Assembly (NCBI RefSeq): GCF_025506335.1
Contig: NZ_JANZYO010000008.1
Span: forward strand, 139,664-203,663
DNA length: 64,000 bases
Direction of reading: 5' to 3'
Source: Mumia quercus
Lineage (GTDB): Bacteria; Actinomycetota; Actinomycetes; Propionibacteriales; Nocardioidaceae
How positions within the stretch are numbered: the stretch's first letter is position 1; each line of letters begins with the position of its first letter. Below are positions 26,708-35,301 of this stretch, one piece after another. The notes beneath the pieces were generated by a model, which saw nothing but the letters and a program-made list of their open reading frames with translations, did no database searches and was not told the DNA's origin. The translations under genes were made by a program, and so were the position numbers.

Positions 26708-27634
26708 TCAACGCGGGTGCGGGCGGGCGGTGCGGGTACGGCGTTCGGGGCGCCTCGGGCGTACGGCGCGTGCGGTCTCGGCGAGCATCTGGACCGTGCG
26801 GTCGTAGTCGTGCTGCCCCACGGCGAGGTAGAGCATCTCGACGACGGCGAGCTCGGAGTGGCGCGAGGCGAGCGGGCCGTCGCGGAACGTGGTCGCCTCG
26901 GCGACGGTGACGAGCACGTGGTCGGCGAGGTCGGCCAGGCGTGATCGGTGGCCCGCCGTGATCGCCACGGTGAGCGCGCCGTGATCGCGGGCGCACGCCA
27001 GCATGTCGAGGGTCTCGTCGGTCTCGCCCGAGTACGAGAGGGCGATCGCGACGTCCCCCTCGCGCAGCTGCGCGGCGGCGACGAGGCCGTCGTGGACGTC
27101 GGCGTACGTCCAGCACGGGATGCCGATCCGGCTCAGCCGCAGCTCGAGCTCGCGCGCCATCACCGCGCTGCCGCTGACGGCGTAGACGTTGACCCGGCGT
27201 GCCCCGCCGATCGCCGCGGCGGCCGTCGCGACCGCGTCCAGGTCGAGGCCGGCCAGGGTGGTGTGGACGGCCCGGGCCTGGACGGCCTGGAGGGTACGAG
27301 CGACGTCCGCGAGCGAGTCGTCTGCGCCGATCTCGCGGGAGATGTCGGCGTTCCAGCTGCCGTACGGTGTCGAGCCGGCCTCCGTGAGGACGCTGACGCG
27401 CAGGCTCGGGTAGCCGTCGAGCCCGAGCGCACGGCAGAGGCGGGACACCGCACCGGTGGAGGTGCCGGCGCCTTCGGCCAGGTCGTTGATCGTGCCGGCG
27501 ACCGCGGAGTGCGGGTCGTCGAGGATCCGCTGGGCCGTGAGGCGCGTCGACTCCGGTAGGTCGGGGAGCAGCAGACGCAGGCGGCCGAGGATCCCCTCAC
27601 CGGCGAACCCGGGTGTGGCCTGCGTCACACTCAT
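26708..27634 (-). CDS. MurR/RpiR family sugar-phosphate regulator
   Basis: A 308-residue regulator. The N-terminal HTH_6 (about residues 15-80) contains INDLAEGAGTSTGAVSRLCRALG, followed by a SIS domain with NVYAVSGSAVMARE and ALSYSGETDETLDML that binds phosphosugars. The start MSVTQATPG is preferred over an upstream M, which lies in the promoter region. It precedes and probably controls the exported glycosidase-like gene. The tail is Arg/Pro-rich. Confidence 0.9.
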   Translation of the reverse strand: MSVTQATPGFAGEGILGRLRLLLPDLPESTRLTAQRILDDPHSAVAGTINDLAEGAGTSTGAVSRLCRALGLDGYPSLRVSVLTEAGSTPYGSWNADISREIGADDSLADVARTLQAVQARAVHTTLAGLDLDAVATAAAAIGGARRVNVYAVSGSAVMARELELRLSRIGIPCWTYADVHDGLVAAAQLREGDVAIALSYSGETDETLDMLACARDHGALTVAITAGHRSRLADLADHVLVTVAEATTFRDGPLASRHSELAVVEMLYLAVGQHDYDRTVQMLAETARAVRPRRPERRTRTARPHPR

Positions 27635-27750
27635 GACAGGAACTATCACGTATGACACGAAGCCACGCAAGGCCGATACGACATATCAGGCCGCCGCGCC
27701 GCTCGGCGTCCCTCTCCGCTCCTCAGCCTCGTCGCCCCTCCCGCCCCCGC

Positions 27751-27840
27751 GGTTTGCCACGCCAGCGTGGGGACCTCCACTTGGCGCGGCAAGCACGCCG
27801 CGCCAACCGGGGTTTGCCACGCCAGCGTGGCAAACCCCGG
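27751..27840. repeat. Cluster of three hairpin repeats
   Basis: The first unit GGTTTGCCACGCCAGCGTGG (27751-27770) recurs at 27811-27830. The last copy forms a perfect 16-bp stem (27807-27840, CCGGGGTTTGCCACGC, loop CA). Between them TTGGCGCGGC and GCCGCGCCAA make a 10-bp stem (27781-27806). The cluster lies between the RpiR promoter and the 3' end of the hydrolase operon and may end that operon. Confidence 0.7.
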
Positions 27841-27900
27841 GCTGAGACGGGAGTGGGCGCGGGGCGTACGCCTACGACCGTCGAGGGGCGCGCCGGCTGC

Positions 27901-28797
27901 TCAGCCCACGAGCTCCTTGCGGATGAGCTCGGCCACCGCGTCGGCCCCGCGCTCCGAGAGCACCAGGGTGTAGTGGTTCAGCCCGTCGACCTGCTCGTGC
28001 CGTACGGTCGGCGCGGCCGCGAGCAGCGACGGGACGCGCTCGGCCGCGTACAGGCCCGGCGTCTCGTCCAGGAGACCCCGCGGCACCGTCACGAGCAGCG
28101 CCGGGTGACGCAGGTTCGCAATCGCACGCATCGGGGCCTCTCCGCCGTTGAGGTCGACCGTGTCCTCGGCCATCGTCGCGTACTGCGTGGCCGCACGGAG
28201 CGACGGCGGCTCCCCCACCAGGTCGTACGCGAGGTACCCCTCCAGCGCGGGCGACCAGTCGTGGGCGAACGCCGGGTGCCGACGCCAGAAGCCGAGGTAC
28301 GCGTCGAGGTCGGGGAACGTCATCGCCAGCCGCTCGGCGGTCGGGCCGAGCACCGTCGCGATGACCTCCTCGGGAGCCAGCCCGGCAGGAACGTCCAGCG
28401 GCAGCCCGCCGTCGAGGAGCACCAGGGAGCGCACGCGGTCCGGGTGCTGGTCGGCGAGGACGACGGCGACGAACCCGCCCATCGAGTGGCCGACGACGGT
28501 GAGCGAGTCGACGCCCACGTGGTCCAGCACGGCGACCAGGTCGCGCGCGTGAGCGGTCATCCCCGCCGGGCCGGCGACCTCGTTACTGCGGCCGCGGCCA
28601 CGCAGGTCGGGCGCCACCAGACGTACGTCGGGGAGGCGCTCGGCGAGCAGGTCCCATGAGCGGTGCGAGGCGGTCACGCCGTGGACGAGAAGGACGGTCG
28701 GCGCCTCGACATCGGGCCCCGCCGACGGCTCCCAGACCCCGACCCGCAGCGAGCCGCCGTCGACGGGCACGTCGACGGTGCGATAACGCGTGCTCAT
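27901..28797 (-). CDS. Alpha/beta hydrolase
   Basis: A 298-residue hydrolase, last gene of a nine-gene operon. It has oxyanion-region LLVHGVTASHRSW, DLRGRGRSN, the nucleophile elbow VVGHSMGGFVAV, and a C-terminal His in GLNHYTLVLSERG. The start ATG overlaps the stop of the SDR gene by 4 bp. Possible substrates are esters, lactones or thioesters generated by the acyl-CoA pathway encoded upstream. Confidence 0.9.
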   Translation of the reverse strand: MSTRYRTVDVPVDGGSLRVGVWEPSAGPDVEAPTVLLVHGVTASHRSWDLLAERLPDVRLVAPDLRGRGRSNEVAGPAGMTAHARDLVAVLDHVGVDSLTVVGHSMGGFVAVVLADQHPDRVRSLVLLDGGLPLDVPAGLAPEEVIATVLGPTAERLAMTFPDLDAYLGFWRRHPAFAHDWSPALEGYLAYDLVGEPPSLRAATQYATMAEDTVDLNGGEAPMRAIANLRHPALLVTVPRGLLDETPGLYAAERVPSLLAAAPTVRHEQVDGLNHYTLVLSERGADAVAELIRKELVG

Positions 28798-29555
28798 CGA
28801 GCCGTCCACCCGCCGTCCATCGTGTAGGAGGCGCCGGTCACCATCGCGGCGGCGTCCGAGCAGAGCCACGCGACGAGCGAGGCCACCTGCTCGGGCTCCA
28901 CGAGACGCTTCACCGCGGTGCCGGTGAGCATGATCTTCTCGACGACCTCGTCCTCGGAGACCCCGTGCGCGGCGGCCTGGTCGGCGATCTGCTTCTCGAC
29001 CAGCGGCGTACGGACGTAACCGGGGTTGACGCAGTTGCTCGTCACGCCGTGCGCGGCGCCCTCGAGCGCGGTCACCTTCGACAGGCCCTCCAGGCCGTGC
29101 TTCGCGGAGACGTACGCCGACTTGTACGCGCTGGCGCGCAGCCCGTGCACGCTGGAGACGTTGACGATCCTCCCCCAGCCCCGCTCGTACATGCGCGGCA
29201 GCACCGCCCTCGCGAGGAGGAAGGGCGCCTCGAGCATCAGCCGGTGGATGAGCCGGAAGTCCTCCGGCGCGAACGTGGTCAGCGGGTTGACCCGCTGGAT
29301 GCCTGCGTTGTTGACGAGGATGTCGGCGTCGAGCTCGACGGTCTCCAGCGCGGCGGTGTCCGCCAGGTCCACGACCCACGCGTCGACGCCGTGGTCGGTG
29401 GCGACCTGCTTGGTCGTCTCTGGGTCGATGTCGGCGATCGTCACGTCGGCGCCGAGGGCGACCAGCTCGCGGACGCAGGCGAGACCGATGCCGCTGGCCC
29501 CACCGGTGACGACGGCCTGGCGGCCCTCGAGCGGACGGTCGGGACGGTCGGTCAT
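28794..29555 (-). CDS. SDR dehydrogenase, 3-hydroxybutyrate dehydrogenase-like
   Basis: A 253-residue classical short-chain dehydrogenase. It has cofactor motif VVTGGASGIGLA, NNAG (ILVNNAGIQRVNP), catalytic Ser in NVSSVHG and YxxxK in YVSAKHGLEGL. Asp in IADIDPE after strand 2 favours NAD. Sequence character (GIQRVNPLTTF, GYVRTPLVEKQI) matches D-3-hydroxybutyrate dehydrogenases. It is coupled at both ends by 4-bp overlaps, placing it in the carboxylic-acid operon. Confidence 0.87.
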   Translation of the reverse strand: MTDRPDRPLEGRQAVVTGGASGIGLACVRELVALGADVTIADIDPETTKQVATDHGVDAWVVDLADTAALETVELDADILVNNAGIQRVNPLTTFAPEDFRLIHRLMLEAPFLLARAVLPRMYERGWGRIVNVSSVHGLRASAYKSAYVSAKHGLEGLSKVTALEGAAHGVTSNCVNPGYVRTPLVEKQIADQAAAHGVSEDEVVEKIMLTGTAVKRLVEPEQVASLVAWLCSDAAAMVTGASYTMDGGWTAR

Positions 29556-30220
29556 GGCTTCTCCTTGGGGGCGAGGCCATCGTTGACGAGCCTCATCATC
29601 TCGGTCAGGACGTGGTCGGGGACGGCGGCGGGAGGTCGGCCGTCGGCGTCGCGCTCCCACAGCAGGTAGCGCATGCCGAGCAGCTCGCCCATGCCCATCA
29701 GCGCCCACGCGGCGACCTCGGGGTCGATGTCGCTGACCTCCCCCGCCGCCTGCGCCTTGGCGAGGCCGGCGCGGTAGCCCTCGACGATCCGCGTGTAGTG
29801 CAGGCGCAGCATCTCGGGTGAGACGAACTCGGCCTCACGGACCACGCGGTAGAGCGCGGGGTGCTCGGCGGTGAAGCGGAAGAATCCTGCGAACCCCGCC
29901 CGCTCGGCCTCGAGCCGGTTGGTGGCCCCCTCCATCGCCTCGGCCATGGAGCGCCGGACCCGCCGGTTGAGGTCCACGACGAGCGCCTCGAAGAGCGACT
30001 GCTTGGAGTCGAAGTACAGGTAGAACGTGCCCAGCCCGATGCCGGCGCGCTCGGTGATCTTCACGATCGACGCCTCGTGGTAGCCGAGCTCGGCGAACAC
30101 GTCCTCGGCGGCTGCCAGCAGCTTGGCGCGCGTCGCCTCCCCGCGCTTGGTCAGCGGCCTGCCCTGCGCGGACGAGACCGTCTCCTCTTCCTCCAGCCCG
30201 AAGTCCTCTGCGGCACTCAT
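29552..30220 (-). CDS. TetR family repressor inside the acyl-CoA operon
   Basis: A 222-residue regulator. The HTH is at about residues 28-75 (AAEDVFAELGYHEASIVKIT then GLGTFYLYFDSKQSLFEAL). The C-terminal domain resembles FadR-like/KstR-like acyl-CoA-sensing TetR proteins. It sits between the synthetase and dehydrogenase genes with 4-bp overlaps at both ends, so it is expressed with its own targets. An acyl-CoA effector is inferred from context. Confidence 0.9.
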   Translation of the reverse strand: MSAAEDFGLEEEETVSSAQGRPLTKRGEATRAKLLAAAEDVFAELGYHEASIVKITERAGIGLGTFYLYFDSKQSLFEALVVDLNRRVRRSMAEAMEGATNRLEAERAGFAGFFRFTAEHPALYRVVREAEFVSPEMLRLHYTRIVEGYRAGLAKAQAAGEVSDIDPEVAAWALMGMGELLGMRYLLWERDADGRPPAAVPDHVLTEMMRLVNDGLAPKEKP

Positions 30221-31791
30221 CGGTCTCCCCCAGTCTTGGTGGCGTCCGCGTGGAGCGCGGGACGCACGATCTTGCCGAGTGCGTTGCGCGGGAGCTCCGC
30301 GCGCACATGGACGTACTTCGGAATCTTGAAGCTCGCGACCGTCCCCCGGAGGAACGACCGGATCTCGTCGGCGGTCAGGGCCGCGCCCGAGGCGGGCACG
30401 ACGAACGCCGCCCCGACTTCGCCCCACACGTCGTCGGGGACGCCGACGACCGCCACCTCGGCGACCAGCGGGTGCGCGGCGATCGCCGTCTCGATCTCGG
30501 CGGGCGCGATGTTCTCCCCGCCGCTGATGTAGAGGTCCTTGAGGCGATCGACGATCCGGTAGCGACCCGCCGCGTCGCGCGTGGCGAGGTCTCCGGTGAG
30601 CAGCCGTCCCCCGGCCAGCGCGGCCGACGTGGCCTCGGGGTCGAAGAGGTAGCCGGCGCACAGGCTCGGCCCCCGCACCCAGAGCTCACCGGTGCCCGGG
30701 CCGACGAGGTCGACGCCCGTGTCGGGGTCGCGGAGCCCGACCTCGACGTACGGGTACGGCCGCCCGACCGAGCCCGGGTTGTCGGCCGCCTCGTCGGGAC
30801 GCAGCAGGAGGACGTTGGGTCCGGCCTCGGTCAGGCCGTACCCCTGCGTGATGCCGACACCGCGGTCGGCCCAGCGGCGCCACAGCGCGTACGGCATCGC
30901 GGACCCGCCGGACATCGCGGTCCGCAGGCTCGACAGGTCGGCGGTCGCGAACGCGGGGTCCTCGGCGAGCAGGTGGTACTGGGTCGGCACGCCCATCATG
31001 GCGGTGACGCGACGCTCGGCGATCAGGCTGAGGACGCGTGAGGGCTGGAACGACCGCTCCAGGACGACGGTCGCGCCGGTACGCCACGCGAGCAGCGGCT
31101 GCACGTTCCAGGCGGCGACATGGAACTGCGGCAGCGTCGCGAGCACCACGTCCGAGGACGTGATCTCGACCGCCTGCCCGAGCGCGAGGTTGTTCCAGAA
31201 GCACGACGCGTGCGTGAGCACGACCGGCTTGGGACGCCCGCCGCTGCCCGAGGTGACGATCACCAGCAGCGCGTCGTCGTCCCGGACAGGGCGAAGCACC
31301 CGCACCTCGGACTGCTCCCCGGTCCGGGCGACGCACGACGGCACGCCCGCCTCGACCCCGGTCGTCCCGAGCTCGGCCACCGGCGGCGCGTCGGTCGTAC
31401 GGGCGAGCGCGTCACGGCCGAGCGCGGAGTACTCGTCCTCGACGAGCAGCAGCGCCGGGGCGACACGGTCCAGGAGGTCGGCGAGCTCCCCTGCGGTCAG
31501 CCGCCACGACAGCGGGACGAGCGCGAGCCCTGCCTGTGCGCAGGCGAAGAACGCCACCACGTGGTCGATCGAGTTGCCGGTCAGGGTGGCGACGCGGTCC
31601 CCTGGGACGTAGCCCGCGTGGCGCAGCCGCTCCGCGAGCGCGTCCGCACGGCCGGCCAGCGCCCCGTACGAGATGGTGACGCCACGATCGTCGATCGCGG
31701 TCGCGTACGGGTCCTGGAGAGCACGGTCGGTCAGCCAGCGTCCGACGGTGTGCGAGCCGTCGTCGGCGCTCCCCCATGTCGCGAACGTCAT
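30217..31791 (-). CDS. AMP-dependent acyl-CoA synthetase
   Basis: A 524-residue ANL-superfamily ligase activating a carboxylate to its CoA thioester through an acyl-AMP. Motifs are the P-loop TSGSGGRPKPVVLTH, YGLTEAGPNV (A5), TGDLATRDAAGRYRIVDR (A7/A8), SGGENIAPAEIE, and the C-terminal catalytic Lys in NALGKIVRPAL. It follows the two permease genes by a 4-bp overlap, indicating that the imported compound is activated on entry. Chain type cannot be read from sequence. Confidence 0.92.
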   Translation of the reverse strand: MTFATWGSADDGSHTVGRWLTDRALQDPYATAIDDRGVTISYGALAGRADALAERLRHAGYVPGDRVATLTGNSIDHVVAFFACAQAGLALVPLSWRLTAGELADLLDRVAPALLLVEDEYSALGRDALARTTDAPPVAELGTTGVEAGVPSCVARTGEQSEVRVLRPVRDDDALLVIVTSGSGGRPKPVVLTHASCFWNNLALGQAVEITSSDVVLATLPQFHVAAWNVQPLLAWRTGATVVLERSFQPSRVLSLIAERRVTAMMGVPTQYHLLAEDPAFATADLSSLRTAMSGGSAMPYALWRRWADRGVGITQGYGLTEAGPNVLLLRPDEAADNPGSVGRPYPYVEVGLRDPDTGVDLVGPGTGELWVRGPSLCAGYLFDPEATSAALAGGRLLTGDLATRDAAGRYRIVDRLKDLYISGGENIAPAEIETAIAAHPLVAEVAVVGVPDDVWGEVGAAFVVPASGAALTADEIRSFLRGTVASFKIPKYVHVRAELPRNALGKIVRPALHADATKTGGDR

Positions 31792-32867
31792 GCGGCCGAC
31801 TCTGCCAGGCGGGCCTGGTCACGCTGCCGCTCCTCACGGGCCGACGACCGCGACGCGACGCTGCGGGCGGCGCCGGCGATCCCGCCGGGGAAGAACATCA
31901 CCACGAGGATGAAGAGCGTGCCGAGGAGGAACATCGGCTCCGACAACGGCACCCGCAGCACGGCCGGCAACGACTCCACCGTGTCCGAGTGCGCGAGCGT
32001 CGCGAGGCGCTGGTTGAGCAGCGTGTAGAGCACGCCTCCGACCACGACACCCCACCGGGATCCGACACCGCCGAGCACCACCATCACGAGGACCGTGATC
32101 GTGAAGTCGGCCGAGACGACACGCGGGACCGCGCCGCTCTGGAGCAGCAGGTAGACCGCCCCGCACAGCGAGGCCAGGACGCCGGCGACGGTGAAGACGA
32201 TCAGCTTGGCCGCGTACGGCTGGAGGCCGAGCACGCGGACGCGCAGCTCGTTCTCCCGGGTCGCGGCCGCGACGTGCCCGACGCGCGAGCGGTCGATCCA
32301 GACCACGACGAGGAACACGAGGATCAGCATCGCGAGCGCGATCCAGTAGAGGTTGCGGGTGTTGCTGACACCGATCATCCAGTCGGGCACCTGATCGGTC
32401 GCCAGGCCCAGGCCCTCCTCGCCGCCGGTGGTCTCGCCCGGGTTGCGACGGACGAGCACCGAGCCCGCCTGCGCGAACGCGAGCGTGACCATGGCGAACG
32501 GGATGCCGTTGACGCGCAGGCTGATCGCGCCGGTGACCTGGGCGAGGACGAACGCCCCGACCAGCGTCACGAGCAGCGCCGACCACAACGACAGGCCCGT
32601 GTGCTCGAGCACGATCCCCAGGCCGTACGCTCCGGCGCCGAAGGCGAGCGCGTGCCCGAACGACAGCAGGCCGGCGGTGCCGAGCAGGAGGTTGTACGAC
32701 AGGGCGAGCGCCGCGAACACCATGCAGAGCGCGAGCAGGCTGAGGGCGCCCGGCTGGTACGTCGGGCTGGGCAGCACGCCGGGGACCTGCAGGTTGAGGA
32801 ACGGCAGGACCGCCATCACGACGACGAGGACGACGACGCCGGCGGCGCGGATCGCGGTGCGGGTCAT
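31788..32867 (-). CDS. Liv-type ABC transporter permease (LivM-like)
   Basis: A 359-residue inner-membrane permease with about nine transmembrane segments. It has the HAAT-family features YNLLLGTAGLLSFGHALAFG near the N-terminus and the EAA-like loop ATRENELRVRVLGLQPYAAK, then LGGVGSRWGVVVGG. It pairs with the LivH-type permease upstream to form the channel of a hydrophobic amino-acid-transporter-type importer. Both ends overlap neighbours by 4 bp. The C-terminal 25 residues are charged. Confidence 0.92.
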   Translation of the reverse strand: MTRTAIRAAGVVVLVVVMAVLPFLNLQVPGVLPSPTYQPGALSLLALCMVFAALALSYNLLLGTAGLLSFGHALAFGAGAYGLGIVLEHTGLSLWSALLVTLVGAFVLAQVTGAISLRVNGIPFAMVTLAFAQAGSVLVRRNPGETTGGEEGLGLATDQVPDWMIGVSNTRNLYWIALAMLILVFLVVVWIDRSRVGHVAAATRENELRVRVLGLQPYAAKLIVFTVAGVLASLCGAVYLLLQSGAVPRVVSADFTITVLVMVVLGGVGSRWGVVVGGVLYTLLNQRLATLAHSDTVESLPAVLRVPLSEPMFLLGTLFILVVMFFPGGIAGAARSVASRSSAREERQRDQARLAESAA

Positions 32868-33739
32868 GCGCGGGCTCCCATCAGACCGGTGGGCCGTACG
32901 AGGAGCACGGCGGCGAGGGCCAGCACGATGACGAAGTCGCCGGTGCCGGAGAGGTAGTAGTTGGCGAACTGCTGCAGCAGCGCGACCAGGACCGAGGCCA
33001 CGGCTGCTCCCGTGAGCGAGCCGAGACCGCCGATGACGGTGACGATGAACGCGAAGATCAGCAGCGAGCCGCCGAGGCTCGGCGACACGTACCCGAAGTA
33101 GTGCGAGGCGAGCACTCCGCCGAGTCCGGCCGCCGCTCCGCCGAGGGTGAAGACGAGCGTGAAGGACTTGCGGACGTCGATGCCGAGCGCGGTGACCATG
33201 GCGCGGTTCTCCACGCCGGCGCGGATGATCATGCCGTAGCGGGTGTGCCGCAGGAAGAGCAGGATCGCGATCAGCGCGGCCGCGGCGACGGCGATCACCA
33301 CGAAGCGGTCGTTGGGGATGCGGGCGCCGGCGATCCCGGTGGTCTCGTCGAGCCACGCAGGTCCGCGGATGAAGCGCGGGTCCGATCCCCAGATGCCCTC
33401 GAACAGCGCGACCGTGGCCAGCGAGAGGCCGACGGTCACGAGCACCTGCTCGATGTGCCGCTCGTACAGCGGCCGGATCAGCAGCAGCTCGGTCAGCGCC
33501 GCGACCAGGGCACCGATCGCCGCACCGACGAGCATCGACACGGCGAAGCCGAGCCAGCTCGTCGCGTCGATCCGGTCGGCGACCATCCAGCCGAGGAACG
33601 CACCGAGCGTGAGGAAGCTGCCGTGAGCGAAGTTCAGCACGTGCATGAGGCCGTAGATCAGCGAGAGCCCGGACGCCACGAGGAAGTAGAGCGCGCCCAG
33701 GCCGAGACCGGTGATGGCGAGGAGGACGACGGTGCTCAT
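32864..33739 (-). CDS. Liv-type ABC transporter permease (LivH-like)
   Basis: A 291-residue permease with eight predicted membrane segments. Typical LivH features are SGLSLIYGLMHVLNFAHGSF near the N-terminus, the coupling loop MIIRAGVENRAMVTALGIDV, and the C-terminal FIVTVIGGLGSLTGA. It is the first membrane subunit of the transporter, with ATPase genes immediately upstream and LivM-like downstream. Confidence 0.92.
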   Translation of the reverse strand: MSTVVLLAITGLGLGALYFLVASGLSLIYGLMHVLNFAHGSFLTLGAFLGWMVADRIDATSWLGFAVSMLVGAAIGALVAALTELLLIRPLYERHIEQVLVTVGLSLATVALFEGIWGSDPRFIRGPAWLDETTGIAGARIPNDRFVVIAVAAAALIAILLFLRHTRYGMIIRAGVENRAMVTALGIDVRKSFTLVFTLGGAAAGLGGVLASHYFGYVSPSLGGSLLIFAFIVTVIGGLGSLTGAAVASVLVALLQQFANYYLSGTGDFVIVLALAAVLLVRPTGLMGARA

Positions 33740-34497
33740 CGGGCGACCTCCGTGGTCGTGTCGGTGTCGGAGTCGGTGTCCGCGTGGACGCCGAGCAGGC
33801 GGGTGGTCAGGTCGTCGTCGTCGAGCAGCGCGACCGCGTCGCCGGTGTGGACCACGCGACCGCTCTCGATCACGACCACGTCACCGGCGAGGCGCCGTAC
33901 GACCTCGAGGTTCTGCTCGACGAGCAGGATCGGGACGGTCTTCGCCGCCTCGATGAGGGCGTCGGCGACCTCGTTGACGATCCGCGGCGCGAGACCCTTC
34001 GTCGGTTCGTCGACCACGAGCAGCACGTTCTCGTTGATCAGGGCACGCCCCAGGGACAGCATCTGCTGCTGGCCGCCGGAGAGCGTGCCCGCCATCTGGT
34101 CGCGCCGCGCGACGAGGTCGGGGAACAACGCGTCGACGAGCTCGCGGCGCGGCGCCGACGTACGCTCCGCCAGGCGGAGGTTCTCGGCGACGGTCAGCTT
34201 GGCGAACACCTCGCGGTCCTCCGGCACGTAGCCGACACCGCGCTGCACGATCTTGTACGTCGGCAGCTTCTCGATCCGTTCACCGGCGAGGGTGACCGAC
34301 CCCGTACGGCGGATCAGTCCGAGGATTCCGCGCAACGTGCTCGTCTTGCCGACGCCGTTGCGCCCCAGGACGGCGGTGATTCCGCGCGAAGGCACGGTGA
34401 GGCTGACGTCCTCGACGACCTGCTGGCCGTCGATCTCGGCCGCCAGGTGCTCGACGACGAGCACCGGCTCCGAGCCGTTCGTAGGTGTGGTGCTCAT
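33736..34497 (-). CDS. Liv-type ABC transporter ATPase (LivF-like)
   Basis: A 253-residue ATPase. Walker A is GRNGVGKTST, the Q-loop region RGVGYVPEDREVF, signature LSGGQQQMLSLGRAL, Walker B LLVVDEPTKGLAP, and the switch position after it reads LVEQNLE. The LivF subclass is indicated by the AQ/PED and EQNL features. It pairs with the LivG-like ATPase encoded just upstream. Confidence 0.92.
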   Translation of the reverse strand: MSTTPTNGSEPVLVVEHLAAEIDGQQVVEDVSLTVPSRGITAVLGRNGVGKTSTLRGILGLIRRTGSVTLAGERIEKLPTYKIVQRGVGYVPEDREVFAKLTVAENLRLAERTSAPRRELVDALFPDLVARRDQMAGTLSGGQQQMLSLGRALINENVLLVVDEPTKGLAPRIVNEVADALIEAAKTVPILLVEQNLEVVRRLAGDVVVIESGRVVHTGDAVALLDDDDLTTRLLGVHADTDSDTDTTTEVAR

Positions 34498-35258
34498 GCG
34501 TTGGTCCCGAGGTAGGCGTTCTGGACGGTGGGGTCGGCCATCACGGTCGCGGGCGTGTCGAAGGCGAGGAGCGTGCCGAAGTGCAGCACCGCCACCTTGT
34601 CGACGAGACCGAGGAGGACGTCCATGTGGTGCTCGACCATGAGGACGGTGCGCCCCTGGTCGCGGTGGAGACTGCCGATGATGGCGCTCAGCCCGGCCAC
34701 GTCGCCGGAGCCGACGCCCGCCATCGGCTCGTCGAGGAGGATCACGTCCGGCTGCGACGCGAGCAGCACCGCGATCTCGAGCTTGCGCTTGTCGCCGTGC
34801 GAGAGCCCGCCCGCGGTGACGTCGGCACGGTCGGCGAGGCCGACCTCGGCGAGGTGCTCGTACGCCGCGCGGGTGGCGGCGTCACCGCGACGCGGGAACT
34901 TGACGATCGACAGGCTGCCGCCCCGCGAGACCTGCGCGGCGAGCCGCACGTTCTCCAGCAGCGACAGCTCGGGGAAGAGGCTCGACGTCTGGAACGTACG
35001 CCCCAGCCCCGCTCGCGCCCGGTGCGGCACCGAGAGGCCGGTGACGTCCTCGCCCTTGAGGTGCACCGTCCCTTCGGTGGGGGTGACCAGACCGGAGATC
35101 ACGTTGAACAGCGTGGACTTGCCGGCGCCGTTCGGTCCGATGATGCCGATCATCGATCCGCGTTCGACCGCGAGGTCGATGCCGTCGAGGATGGTCGCCC
35201 CGCCGATCCGTAGGCCGATGCCTCGGACCTCGAGCGCGAGCGTGGCTGGTGGTGTCAT
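34494..35258 (-). CDS. Liv-type ABC transporter ATPase (LivG-like)
   Basis: A 254-residue ATPase. Walker A is GPNGAGKSTLFNVISG, followed by the Q-loop GLGRTFQTSSLFPEL, signature-region LSHGDKRKLEIAVLLAS, Walker B VILLDEPMAGVG, and the H-loop MVEHHMDVLLGLVD. The signature has SHGD in place of SGGQ, common in LivG. It follows the binding-protein gene after 43 bp and starts the run of 4-bp overlapped genes. Confidence 0.92.
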   Translation of the reverse strand: MTPPATLALEVRGIGLRIGGATILDGIDLAVERGSMIGIIGPNGAGKSTLFNVISGLVTPTEGTVHLKGEDVTGLSVPHRARAGLGRTFQTSSLFPELSLLENVRLAAQVSRGGSLSIVKFPRRGDAATRAAYEHLAEVGLADRADVTAGGLSHGDKRKLEIAVLLASQPDVILLDEPMAGVGSGDVAGLSAIIGSLHRDQGRTVLMVEHHMDVLLGLVDKVAVLHFGTLLAFDTPATVMADPTVQNAYLGTNA

Positions 35259-35301
35259 GACGTCGTCGTTCTCTTCTGTCGTGGGGAGGGGCAGTGCGGG
35301 G

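Noticed and set aside
27751..27840. CRISPR array
   Set aside because: Only two repeat copies with a palindromic spacer and no cas genes; it is a hairpin cluster.
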